From Dichetophora obliterata (taxonomy: Eukaryota > Arthropoda > Insecta > Diptera > Sciomyzidae), in the NCBI GenBank assembly GCA_963920525.1, contig OY986435.1, positions 275,550,848 through 275,614,847 of the forward strand: DNA of 64,000 nucleotides, given 5' to 3'. Under the pieces are notes generated by a model. The model saw nothing but the letters and a program-made list of their open reading frames with translations. It was not told the origin of the DNA and searched no databases. Positions 55,275 to 64,000 of this stretch are shown one piece after another (the stretch's first letter is position 1; each line of letters begins with the position of its first letter). The translations under genes were made by a program, and so were the position numbers.

Positions 55275-58268
55275 CTACAACCGTATGTCGGTCTTGGCCT
55301 CATCTAAGAATTTGCGCCAGCCATTTCTGTCTTTCGCTTGCTGGCGCCAGTAGGAAATTCCAAGCTTCGTCAGGTTGTCCTCTACTTGGTCTTTCCAACG
55401 AAGATGCGGTCGTCCTCTTCTGCGTTGACCGCCGCTGGGTACCGAATCGAATGTTTTCTTCACTGGAGCATCGTCTTTCATGCGCTGAACATGACCAAGC
55501 CAGCGAAGCCGCTCGATTTTAATGCGCTTGACTATGTCGATGTCAGCGTACAGCTCATACAGTTCATCATTCCACCGTATTCGGTACTCGCCATTGACGC
55601 AGATTGGTCCGTAGATCTTACGAAGAATCTTTCTCTCGAATGCTCTTAAAGCCTTTTCATCTAAACTGCTCAGCGTCCAGGTTTGTGATGCGTAAAGTAG
55701 GACGGGCATGATGAGCGATTTATAGAGCGTGATTTTCGTTCGTCGAGAGAGGGCTCTGCTTCTCAATTGCATACTGAGCCCAAAGTAACACCTCTTGGCA
55801 AGAGTTATTCTTCGTTTGATCTCAATGCTGATGTCGTTGGTTGAATTAATGCTGGATCCCAGATAAACGAAGTTCTTCACAACCTCGAATGAGGTATTGT
55901 CAACGGTAACGTGGGTTCCAAGACGCTGGGACTGTTTGTTTGTTGACACTAAGTATTTCGTCTTATCTGCATTCACTGACAGACCCATTCGACTTGACTC
56001 TCTTTCTAATCTGGAAAATGCTGCACTGACTTCGCGCGTATTATGGCCAATGATATCTATGTCATCAGCATACGCAAGCAGCATAACACTCTTGTAGAAT
56101 ATTGTGCCACTACGTCTCAGATCAGCAGCTCGGATGATCTTTTCCATCATTAGGTTGAAAAAGTCGCACGATAAGGAATCACCTTGTCTGAAACCTCGTT
56201 TGGTAATAAATGGTGGGGAGAGGTCCTTCCCGATTTTAACTGCGCTGCTGGTGTTGCTCAGTGTCATCCTGCAAAGTCGTATTAGTTTTGCAGGAATACC
56301 AAATTCAGACATGGTGGAGTACAGGTGCTTCCTTATTGGGCTGTCGAAGGCGGCTTTGTAGTCGACAAAAAGATGGTGGGTGTCGACTTGTTTTTCTTGA
56401 GTCTTCTCCAAGATTTGTCGTAGCGTGAAAATCTGGTCGATGGTGGACTTTCCAGGTCTGAAGCCACACTGATAAGGTCCGATCAGTTCGTTTACAATGG
56501 GCTTCAATCTTTCACATAAAACGCTCGACAGGACCTTATATGCGATATTAAGAAGGCTTATCCCACGGTAATTGGCACAGATAGTGGGATCGCCTTTCTT
56601 GTGGATTGGGCAGAGCACACTGAGATTCCAATCGTTCGGAATGCATTCTTCCGACCATATTCTGCATAGAAGCTCGTGAATGCATTTAAGTAGAGCTTCG
56701 CCTCCATTCTTAAACAGCTCAGCAGGTAAGCCATCAGCTCCCGCGGCTTTGTTATTTTTAAGCCGACCTATAGCTGTCAGAACTTCATCATAGTCGGGCA
56801 GCGGAACCTCGACGCTGTCATCCGCAATTGGGGTTTCCGGAATATCATCTCTATTGGCGGGATTGTTGTCAGCGTCGCCATTTAGAAGTTTAGAGAAGTG
56901 TTCCCTCCATAACGTCAGTGTACTCTGGACATCTGTCACTAGATTCCCGTTTTCATCCTTGCAGGAAGAGGCCCCGGTTTTAAAACCATCGGCAAGGCGT
57001 CTTATTTTTTCGAAAAATTTTCGGGCCTCATTCCTGTCACCATACATCTCAATCTTCTCCTGCTCGCGCTTTTCTGTCTCTCTTTTTTTCCGCCTGAAAA
57101 TATGTCTCTCTTCCCTCCTCTTTTCTTTGTATCGCTCCTTAGCAGCGCGCGTTACAACCGACTGCAGGGTGGCTTTGTAGGCGGCGTCTTTCTCTGCAGT
57201 GGCGTTGCGACACTCCTGGTCGTACCACTGGTTTCGGCGAGGGCGTTGGTAGCCAATCACCTCTTCAGCAGCCGCACGCATGGAGTTGGAAATGTGTGTC
57301 CACTGCGCGCATATATCATCGATTGGAGGAGTGCTTTGAAGCAGGAGTGAGAGTCGAGTGGCGAAAGCATCGGCTGTCCGTTTCGATTGCAGCTTGTCGA
57401 CGTCTAGCTTTCTCTGTGTAGGGTTGCGTGTATTCTTAGCTGCGCACAGACGCGTACGGATCTTGGCTGCAACAAGATAGTGATCCGAGTCAATGTTTGC
57501 ACCACGGATCGTGCGTACATCCAATACACTGGAAGAGTGCCTTCCGTCGATCAAAACGTGATCAATTTGATTTTTTGTTTTTTGATCAGGGGACATCCAG
57601 GTGGCTTTATGAATATTGAGATGCTTGAATCTAGTGCTACTTACGACCATGTTTCGTGCTGCGGCGAAGTCAATCAGCCTCATTTCGTTATCGGAGGTGT
57701 TGTCGTGGAGGCTGAACTTTCCGACTGTTGGACCAAAAATATTTTCCTTGCCCACCTTAGCGTTGAAGTCACCAAGCACGATTTTAACGTCGTGGCGGGG
57801 GCAGCGCTCGTAAGCATTTTCAAGGCGCTCGTAGAAAATTTCCTTGATCTCATCGTCCTTGTCTTCTGTCGGAGCGTGCGCACATATTAGGCTTATATTG
57901 AAAAATCTAACCTTGATGCGGATTATGGCAAGTCGTTCGTTCACAGGTGTGAATCGCAGGACGTGGGGCCGTAGTCTCTTGCCAACTACAAATCCGCATC
58001 CAAACTCGTGCTTCTCCGCATGGCCGCTGTAGTAGATATCACAGGGTGCATGCCGAATGCAACCCTGTCCCTTCCATCGCATTTCTTGGATAGCAGTGAT
58101 ATCAGCTTTGTATCTTCCCAAGACATCAGTCAGTTGGATAGAGGCACCTTCCCAATTAAGGGTTCGGACATTCCAGGTGCATATCCGTAAATCATTATCA
58201 GTTTTTCGTTTGCGGTAGTCGTCATCAGATTTGGGGATCAGTTTTCTTCTATTCTTTTGTGTTTTCAT
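55275..58268 (-). CDS. RTE endonuclease-reverse transcriptase polyprotein (997 aa)
   Basis: An uninterrupted ORF with two catalytic domains. The endonuclease (about residues 27-272) shows TWNVRTL (31), the catalytic E in AIQEMRW (62), HAPTED (131), LGDFNAKVG (165), NQIDHVLIDGRH (233) and SDHYLV (261). The reverse transcriptase (about 490-800) shows NYRGISLLNIAYKVL (566), CGFRPGKSTIDQI (601), motif A LFVDYKAAFDS (633), GFRQGDSLS (692) and the catalytic YADD (733). The C-terminal region has RLRWLGHVQRM (920) and a GRPHLRWKD block. It nicks chromosomal DNA and copies its RNA onto the nick. The length of about 1,000 residues is normal for RTE, and all key acidic residues are present. The minus-strand ATG at 58268 is the first in frame. 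Many short plus-strand frames across it are shadows. This is the only element here that looks coding-competent, suggesting recent activity. Confidence 0.93.
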   Translation of the reverse strand: MKTQKNRRKLIPKSDDDYRKRKTDNDLRICTWNVRTLNWEGASIQLTDVLGRYKADITAIQEMRWKGQGCIRHAPCDIYYSGHAEKHEFGCGFVVGKRLRPHVLRFTPVNERLAIIRIKVRFFNISLICAHAPTEDKDDEIKEIFYERLENAYERCPRHDVKIVLGDFNAKVGKENIFGPTVGKFSLHDNTSDNEMRLIDFAAARNMVVSSTRFKHLNIHKATWMSPDQKTKNQIDHVLIDGRHSSSVLDVRTIRGANIDSDHYLVAAKIRTRLCAAKNTRNPTQRKLDVDKLQSKRTADAFATRLSLLLQSTPPIDDICAQWTHISNSMRAAAEEVIGYQRPRRNQWYDQECRNATAEKDAAYKATLQSVVTRAAKERYKEKRREERHIFRRKKRETEKREQEKIEMYGDRNEARKFFEKIRRLADGFKTGASSCKDENGNLVTDVQSTLTLWREHFSKLLNGDADNNPANRDDIPETPIADDSVEVPLPDYDEVLTAIGRLKNNKAAGADGLPAELFKNGGEALLKCIHELLCRIWSEECIPNDWNLSVLCPIHKKGDPTICANYRGISLLNIAYKVLSSVLCERLKPIVNELIGPYQCGFRPGKSTIDQIFTLRQILEKTQEKQVDTHHLFVDYKAAFDSPIRKHLYSTMSEFGIPAKLIRLCRMTLSNTSSAVKIGKDLSPPFITKRGFRQGDSLSCDFFNLMMEKIIRAADLRRSGTIFYKSVMLLAYADDIDIIGHNTREVSAAFSRLERESSRMGLSVNADKTKYLVSTNKQSQRLGTHVTVDNTSFEVVKNFVYLGSSINSTNDISIEIKRRITLAKRCYFGLSMQLRSRALSRRTKITLYKSLIMPVLLYASQTWTLSSLDEKALRAFERKILRKIYGPICVNGEYRIRWNDELYELYADIDIVKRIKIERLRWLGHVQRMKDDAPVKKTFDSVPSGGQRRRGRPHLRWKDQVEDNLTKLGISYWRQQAKDRNGWRKFLDEAKTDIRL

Positions 58269-58499
58269 TGAAATGGGTTTTTACGGGTGGGCTTCAAACC
58301 CGACGCACAACCTATTTTAAGCCTAGGGAGGCCCGCCGCTCAGATTAGCCGCCAAACTAACGGTTGTCAGTTTTGACGTTGCCCAGGAAACACCACGTGG
58401 AGGTTTGAGTCGACTTGAGGCGATTTCACAAAGATTATGCTGGCCTCGCCAGGTTGAGACAGTCAGACATGTTACATTGATCCATCGCCCCCAGTTTCC

Positions 58500-59540
58500 T
58501 TCCTTAGCGGTTTTAATTGATCTGCGACTGATTCCGCTCTTGAAACGTCAAGGTAGGAACCCCGCCTAGCCAGTTCATCCGCCTTTTTACTACCATTTAT
58601 GTTACTATGGCCGGGAACCCAGATTATGGTAATGTTAAGATGGTGACTTAGCCGGGCCAGTTCATCCCTACACTTGCCTTACCAGTTTGGAGTTGGATCT
58701 GATCGCAGCTTAAGATTTAATGGCGGATTGGATATACGTCAAAATAGCTGCAATAAGGTGATTAATGTGCATAATAAAACTTAAAGCGCGACAAGTTTCT
58801 CTTATTGGTGGAAACTCGGCCTGGAATACGCAGGCGGAGTCTGGTAGACAAAAAGCGTTTGCCACTTCCAGTTTTTCAGGATATATACCAGCTCCTACTC
58901 CGCACTCCATCTTGGAGCCGTAAGTGTAGAAGGGCACATCGAAAACTAAGCGAGGTCCTCCATTACGCCACTCTGCCCTGGTGGACAACTTGGTCTTAAA
59001 GGATTTTGTTACGTCGATTTTGGGGGTGAATCGTCCGTGTTATTAGGAACCAGTTTCAGAGGTAGTGGATTAAGAGTGTTGCTATGTCCATAAAGCCAAA
59101 TCCGGCAGTTGTAGGACCTTTCGAGTTTGAATGCACTGTTGGTAGCGGTAAGCTTGATGTTTAGATCTATAGGTAGTAGGTATAGTAGTAGTGTCAGGAC
59201 GTTAAGTGCATCGGTGGAGCATGAGCGAATACCCCCCGTGATACCTATTCAAGCGGATCGCTGAATCCTGGCTAGTTTCGCTTTGTTGTAAGTTTTTTCA
59301 GCGCAGGCCACCATACTAGTGCTCCATATGATAGGACAGGGCGCAATTCTGCTGTATAAAGCCATAAGAGTATTTTTTGTTGAAGACTCTATTTTTCCCA
59401 AAGGTTTTTTTGCAGGCGTAAAAGGCTATGCAGGCCTTTCTGACCCTTTGTTCGATGTTGATTTTCCAGCGTAACCTTAGAATCTAGAACAGTGATGGGC
59501 TCACACATATCATATTCTTTGCTTGTGTGTGAAGCAGAGA
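58500..59540 (-). pseudogene. I/Loa-type non-LTR element, RT tail and RNase H domain
   Basis: Minus-strand order: LRWKINIEQRVRKACIAFYA (about 59450, RT connection region); an RNase H domain beginning FYTYGSKMECGVGAGIY (58930), where the catalytic TDGS reads TYGS; CVFQAEFPPIRETCRALS (about 58820); then IIWVPGHSNINGSKKADELA (about 58600) and a stop-rich 3' region. RNase H removes the RNA template during copying. A domain after the RT is found in the I/Loa group. Frameshifts and the D-to-Y change make it inactive. The RT portion of the same element is at 61060-61790, separated by two later insertions. Confidence 0.75.
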
Positions 59541-59621
59541 AAAAGGAAGAGTAACTTGGCGTTCGTCAGTTTTAAGCTGGCTGTTTTCATCTATGCAGAT
59601 GTGTTTAGCGTCCGTCTACTC

Positions 59622-59928
59622 GGTGGCGCAATTTTATTAAGTATGTGAAAGCTAATGGGAGCGAGTTTAATGCTTGTGAACGTTACGTTGAGAAAACGCA
59701 ATTTACACTTGAGAAGTTGAAAATAGTGAAGTTCGTTCATCCACCATTAGCTTCATTAGCTTTATGGCAAGAGAAGAAATGTATTTTCAAAGAAAACATA
59801 TTGTTGCGACTCATAATGCGATAACAAATCATGCATTGCAAGTGGCCATCGTTGTTTTCTATAAAAAAAAGCATTTTCCCATTCTTCAGGCATCATTTTT
59901 ATCTGCGCATTTGTAAAATTGCGCAGCC
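59622..59928. mobile_element. 307-bp MITE candidate, GCGCAATTTTA ends
   Basis: Inverted ends GG-(N2)-GCGCAATTTTA and TAAAATTGCGC-(N2)-CC. A plus-strand frame across the left part is open for over 60 codons (FIKYVKANGSEFNACERYVE, FTLEKLKIVKFVHPPLASLA) but is not recognised. The boundary and target duplication are uncertain. Confidence 0.5.
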
Positions 59929-60212
59929 AGACCTAACTACAGCAAGTGCTCAACATCAACTGACTTGATTTACTTAGCAAAGATCCAAACAAAGCAACAG
60001 CCGAACGCACACAATTGAAAGGCACACGAAGAAGCTTAGGGGTCGTCCATAAACTACGTTACCAATTTAGGGGGGGGGGAGGAGTTTTGAAATGCACTAC
60101 GAATAGTAACGGTAGGTGGGGAGGTGTTTAGATATTGTAACGTTACCAAAAATTAAAAAAATCGACGAAAAACCTCTAATTAATAACACAATCATTTCAA
60201 AAATTTTTAACC

Positions 60213-60416
60213 TTACATGTTTATGTTGGATCGTCTAAATTGATGGTTAACTTTTGTTTTAACGATTTCTTTCACCGCCTTTTCCCTCGACACAGGAACA
60301 TTTTGGTATTCCTTCACCATCTCAGCACACGTCTGAAAAATTTGGGTCTTTGCTTTTGCGACAGGCTTTGACGTTAAGGCCTGAATGTCTTGATTAAAGG
60401 AGATACCGTATGACAT
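60213..60416 (-). pseudogene. short conserved frame of the TIR element (copy 2)
   Basis: Starts MSYGISFNQDIQALTSKPVA and continues through TQIFQTCAEMVKEYQNVPVS to RRSNINM, stop. This copy lacks the one-base insertion that breaks copy 1. Conservation in two separate copies suggests it was once translated or part of a functional element. No family is recognised. Confidence 0.5.
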
Positions 60417-60448
60417 GTACTGTCCTTCTTAGAAAGAAGAAATCGGTT

Positions 60449-60830
60449 CAAGGTCGTGTCCTACCTGCGGCTTGTATTTCGTTTTTAAAACTTCTATGAA
60501 TTGTCATAAGTTTGTATTATATCGTTTACAATAAATCGGAATAAAACATACTATTTAAATAAATCAATTTTCAGAAAGCATTTGCACAAAAACACAGAAC
60601 TTGGTGCAGCTCGGGTGCAGCCTTTAAGGGTACACTGTCAAAGACCAGGTGAATTGCTTTGCGTTAGAAATGAGGATTCACCTGAATGGGTCGACATAGA
60701 ATCCGATGAAAAATTCTATTTTGAAGAATCCTCAGCTACCAGCTTCTTCTATCCCAGTGATTGAGAGCATCGAATCTTGGATCGCAGATGGAATAGCTTT
60801 TACAGATGATATTAATTATTGATTTTTTTC
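60449..60830 (+). pseudogene. C2H2 zinc-finger frame of the TIR element (copy 2)
   Basis: Exon 1 encodes SRSCPTCGLYFVFKTSMNCH, then an intron of similar length ends TTTTCAG at 60574. Exon 2 begins KHLHKNTELGAARVQPLRV and runs to EEIDE-like acidic sequence (DIESDEKFYFEESS). A small deletion after about 60735 shifts the frame before the natural end (IADGIAFTDDINY in copy 1). The donor differs by one base from copy 1 (AA/GTTTGT). It is transcribed away from the other frame, so the pair is divergent. Confidence 0.55.
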
Positions 60831-61059
60831 CAATTGTTTCTTTAATGTATCTAGTCATACTAGTCACTAATACTAGTGAGAATTGTCAGAGCTAGTCAAA
60901 ATATATAATCATTCGAATCAATTAATTTCATATGTCACGTTACTTTATGGGGTGGGGGGAGGGGTTTTGAAAAGCACTACGAAAAGTAACGCAGGGGGAG
61001 GGGGGGGGTAAAAAAACCGGAAAATCAGTAACGTAGTTTATGGACGACCCCTTATAGCT

Positions 61060-61790
61060 TATAGACGAATTGTGGCACTTTGGTTTTTGTGGTGAATAGC
61101 ATCGTTCTGACTTGCAAGTGTTAACTCCTAGGCCGCATCTGGCAGCCAAGAGACTGAGTTTTCCCAAAGATGCCTCCAGTAGCTCACTAAGCATAGGAAG
61201 GAATAGTCCTAACACCACTCCAACTACATCATCTGCATAAGACACCACTTTGACCCCGTTGCAATTAGAGTATTAAGAATTTCAAGAAAGCCGCAAGAGT
61301 GTATTGCTTAAAGAAAATGGATTTTTTAATGGTAGTGATAACCTTGTGTAAGGCGGTATCTGTGGACCTGCCTTTGAGGAATGCATGTTGGGAGTTGGAT
61401 AGGGTGGTACCATCTAGAACGTCCCTAATATGAAAGTTAAGAATACGTTCTACGGTTTTTAGTACGAATGATGTTTGGAGTATTGGTCTGAAATCTTCAG
61501 CTGATTCATGACCTCTCCTCCTAGCTTTGGGTATAAATATTACCTTGACTCTTTTCCAGCTCTTAGGAGTGTAGTTAAGGCGAGAGAGTAGGATAGGCGC
61601 AACAACATCTTGTAGTTTCTGCAACATAATTGGTAGAATGTCGTCGGAGCCTGTATATTTGTTTGAAAAGAAGCTGTTTATGATCCAAGTTGTGCTATCC
61701 GTTGAGATAAAGGTGCCAGTAGGAACTGTAGCAGTGGTCCCTGGTGATTCAAAACCTAAGGTTTTATTGCAGCTGTGCAATAAAACCTTA
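61060..61790 (-). pseudogene. I/Loa-type reverse transcriptase fragment
   Basis: The minus strand reads SDDILPIMLQKLQDVVAPIL, SWKRVKVIFIPKARRRGHES, AEDFRPILQTSFVLKTVERI, SNSQHAFLKGRSTDTALHKV, then after a deletion MVSYADDVVGVVLGLFLPML and LAARCGLGVNTCKSE. These are RT motifs 0 to 2, then the catalytic YADD and thumb. Motif A (LDIEGAFN-type) and motif B are missing at about 61250, an internal deletion. The element continues, after the inserted TIR element, towards the RNase H part at 58.5-59.5 kb. Confidence 0.75.
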
Positions 61791-61792
61791 GG
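61755..61792. repeat. perfect 17-bp stem, 4-nt loop hairpin
   Basis: CCTAAGGTTTTATTGCA, loop GCTG, exact complement. It lies at the 5' edge of the truncated I/Loa-type fragment. Confidence 0.85.
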
Positions 61793-61799
61793 GAGTGCG

Positions 61800-63535
61800 T
61801 GTTAAGTGATTCTTAGATTTATACAGAATACTTAGATTTTTAAAATTTTCAAACAAAGTGTTATAAAAACGCCAAATAAGTAAGTTACATTGCAAAAAGT
61901 AATGCCAAATTAGAAAAATTGGCGTATGGTAGCATTTGTGAAAATGTGTACTTTTTATTTTTTTTTTATTACGATTTTATTAAAACATTTAGAATCAATC
62001 CACCAACAAAATTTTAAACGGATTACATTTCACTTTAAGATTGTAGAACAATTTTCAATAAAAAGACTTCGAAAGTGAATCCGATTCCGTCGTAAATCGG
62101 ATTTCAGAACATGTCTTATAAAAACTATTTCTGTTTTGAAATGAAAAACAAAAATGTTTAAATTCTTTATGTAACTTAATTATAAGAAACACCCTGTTAG
62201 TTAGCAAAGGTAGAAAAAATTAGAAACAAAAAACAACCATAAAAACAGCATTAAAAACAACATTAAAAACAATTTAAAAACAATTTTCTATTTCTTAAGT
62301 ACTTTATTACTTTTTTATTGTTGTTGTTGTTATTGTTCCTGTTGTAGACTTGTTTCATTTACTGGTTATTATTTTGTGAACATGGCATTGTTATTGTAAC
62401 TGAATCTTTTTTATTGCTGTTATGATTTGTTTTGGTTTTTTTTTTTTGTCTTCTGCCGCCCCACAACATCTACGGTGTCTCTTTCTAAACTCCCCCCTCC
62501 TGCTCTTTTCATTTCCTCAAACACATGCCTGAGTGGCTGGCAGTTGAAAAGTGTTGATTTATTCCCTTCTCCCATTTGTGCAATTTTTGAAGAGCAGACA
62601 TAGATGAGGAAAAAGAAGCCAATAGCAGCGTTATAAACCGAAGTGAGGCCAAAACAATTTTAAATCGAAAAGAATTGAGCTCAACTCAACACAGCTTCGC
62701 TACGCTTTAAGGCACAAATCTATATACTACATTTTATGAAAACAAAACAAAAAACAGCAAACACAAAAATTACAATAACCAAAAAACAAAAACAGAAAGA
62801 AAAAAATAAAGAGCAAACGAATTTATAGCAATAAATTGTGTTGGTTGAGTTGGTATTTTTATGGTCTTCCAGTGTTGTTGGTTTTGCACTTTATTATAAC
62901 TTGTTCTTCTTACACCGCTGCGTTTTGTGCCTTTTTGTGTTTTTTTTTTCACTGTTTTTTCTTTATGTTTTTTCCCCAGTGTTGTTCAGCGCTGTTAAAA
63001 TGCCTCAAGCTCGTAAACGGAATGTTAAGCGCAGAATAACATGAGCATGAGCATAAGCATCAGAAGCAGCAGCAGCAACAGCAGCAACAGCAGCATAATA
63101 TGTTGAGCATGCCTGCGACGGAGGGGAGGATGGAAGGAGAAAGATTGGGCAAGAATATGATGCTAAATAAATGGATTCACCGCATGCATGCAGCGAATGC
63201 AACCATTGTTCATGTTATTTTTGAAAAATATTTTCTTTTGAGGATGTATATTTTTAACAAGCGGGACATAAATTGTGGGCCGGTATGCTATTATAATGCT
63301 TGATCAGAGCCCTACACTACAACAAACATACACAATATTCCTGAAAACACAGATTAACAGAATTTTAATGCAATTCATACATACTAGATGGCTGTTGAAG
63401 GATGTGAAGATTTTATTAATTTATTGAATACTTAGTACGAGTAGTAGCTGTCATATTATTGTTTTAACAGTTGTAGCAGTCATATTAAACCTAACAGTTT
63501 TTTACTCCCACGCACACAGAAGAATTTTGCAAAGT
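61800..63535. other. host-like DNA, no gene recognised
   Basis: Mixed-composition DNA with TTG/CAA runs (about 62320) and a CAG cluster near 63080. Short frames around 62836-63303 are not recognised. Resembles the first kilobase of the window. Confidence 0.35.
63062..63096. repeat. CAG/CAA microsatellite
   Basis: Interrupted CAG-rich run (AGCAGCAGCAACAGCAGCAA-type). Confidence 0.85.
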
Positions 63536-63539
63536 AAAA

Positions 63540-63860
63540 TCATTATGATGCATAGTTGATTTCATTGTACATGATTTCATATTTCATGGCAACAGCAACA
63601 TGAAAATCATAATGATTTCATGTAAAATCATTGTTGAATCATGCAACACGCACGTACACGTTTATGGTGTTTATGTGTTGACATTAATTTTGAAGAGTAG
63701 GATCTTTATGATTTCATGTAGGATCATTATGAAATCCAATAAAATTATTATTGCATCATGTAGAAAGTTAATCAATATGATTTCATGTAGAATCATTATA
63801 AAATATTGTTAAATCATCATTGCATCATGTAAAAACAAAAATTTTTTTTTTTTGGGTGCT
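63540..63860. repeat. palindromic ATGATTTCAT repeat cluster with GGGTG end
   Basis: ATGATTTCATGTA(A/G) and its complement recur about six times (63568, 63614, 63708, 63722, 63777, 63790), interspersed with GCATCATGTA. The cluster ends in a T-run followed by GGGTG, like the element at 8191-8625. The left boundary is not clear. Confidence 0.65.
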
Positions 63861-64000
63861 GAAAAGTTCCGTTATTTCTGGCGAATTATCTGCACATTAA
63901 AAGTTTCATCGCGAGGAGTAGAGTCGCACAGAAGAGGGACAAAAATAAAAGGAATCAGCGTAGGTATATGCAATTTGTCATTACTTCATTTATATAAAAC

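Larger units (their letters stand above)
55240..58420 (-). mobile_element. RTE-type non-LTR retrotransposon, apparently near full length
   Basis: A single long ORF is preceded by about 150 bp of GC-richer 5' UTR. It is followed within a few bases by a short tail of repeats (minus strand CTAAGTAAATAAGTAAGGAA). One ORF, a very short 3' UTR and a short-tandem-repeat tail instead of poly(A) are the RTE-clade layout. The 5' edge is approximate, between the ORF and the end of the neighbouring RNase H remnant. It appears to sit in the 3' region of the I/Loa-type element on the same strand. Confidence 0.8.
60039..61051. mobile_element. 1013-bp TIR element with C2H2 exon, copy 2 (TSD TTA)
   Basis: Same family as 9187-10401 but inverted. 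It has perfect GGGGTCGTCCATAAACTACG ends and TTA flanks (60036-60038, 61052-61054). In element orientation the two target duplications are the same trinucleotide. Only one copy of the 204-bp end unit is present. It lies inside an I/Loa-type element. G/C runs and GTAACG motifs occur just inside both ends. Confidence 0.88.

Noticed and set aside
55338..58190. Plus-strand frames of 60-136 codons across the RTE region
   Set aside because: Antisense shadows of the 997-residue ORF, whose higher GC content keeps other frames open.

Overview
The window reads as AT-rich nuclear DNA of an insect, most likely a higher fly (Diptera). This is inferred from the mix of mobile elements (maT-, mariner- and Tc3-like Tc1/mariner remnants, several hAT types, a piggyBac-type element, RTE, I/Loa-type and CR1/L2-type non-LTR elements, a Penelope-like element), from long CA/TG, CAG and CAA microsatellites, and from short GT-AG introns inside element genes. 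No bacterial features, no rRNA, no complete tRNA and no confidently recognisable complete host gene are present. The sequence is best understood as intergenic or long-intron DNA filled by nested transposons.

Layout. 1-1.1 kb: low-complexity flank with CAG/CAA runs. 1.5-10.7 kb: a small MITE, a hAT remnant, the 5' part of a CR1/L2-like retrotransposon (minus strand), a palindrome-rich MITE, and a maT-type (DD37D) transposase split at its catalytic motif by a 1.2-kb TIR element. 11-11.7 kb: the C-terminal end of a second transposase family. 14.4-16.7 kb: a piggyBac-type TTAA element, a foldback element, and part of a hAT-like element. 19-24.1 kb: a dense block of TIR elements with readable target duplications and a small zinc-finger reading frame. 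24.6-26.8 kb: a transposase gene with a surviving intron, cut by a 605-bp TIR element. 27.2-33 kb: tandemly multiplied dispersed repeats and large inverted repeats. 33-37.7 kb: host-like DNA with a 180-bp TG tract. 37.7-39.4 kb: a 492-bp tandem repeat. 39.6-44.3 kb: a nest of inverted repeats including a 985-bp near-perfect palindrome. 44.9-50.8 kb: Penelope-like, CR1/L2-like, mariner and hAT remnants. 53.8-55 kb: a tRNA-like fragment and a Tc3-like remnant. 55.2-61.8 kb: an apparently intact RTE retrotransposon (997-residue ORF) beside an I/Loa-type element that is itself invaded by a second copy of the 1-kb TIR element. 61.8-64 kb: host-like DNA with CAG repeats and a palindromic repeat cluster.

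The genes do not form a pathway. What links them is insertion history. At least eight elements show target duplications, and in three cases removing the insert restores the reading frame of the older element. The most interesting unit is the TIR family at 9.19-10.40 and 60.04-61.05 kb: perfect terminal inverted repeats, 3-bp TAA/TTA target duplications, repeated GTAACG motifs near the ends, and two divergent reading frames, one an intron-containing C2H2 zinc finger.
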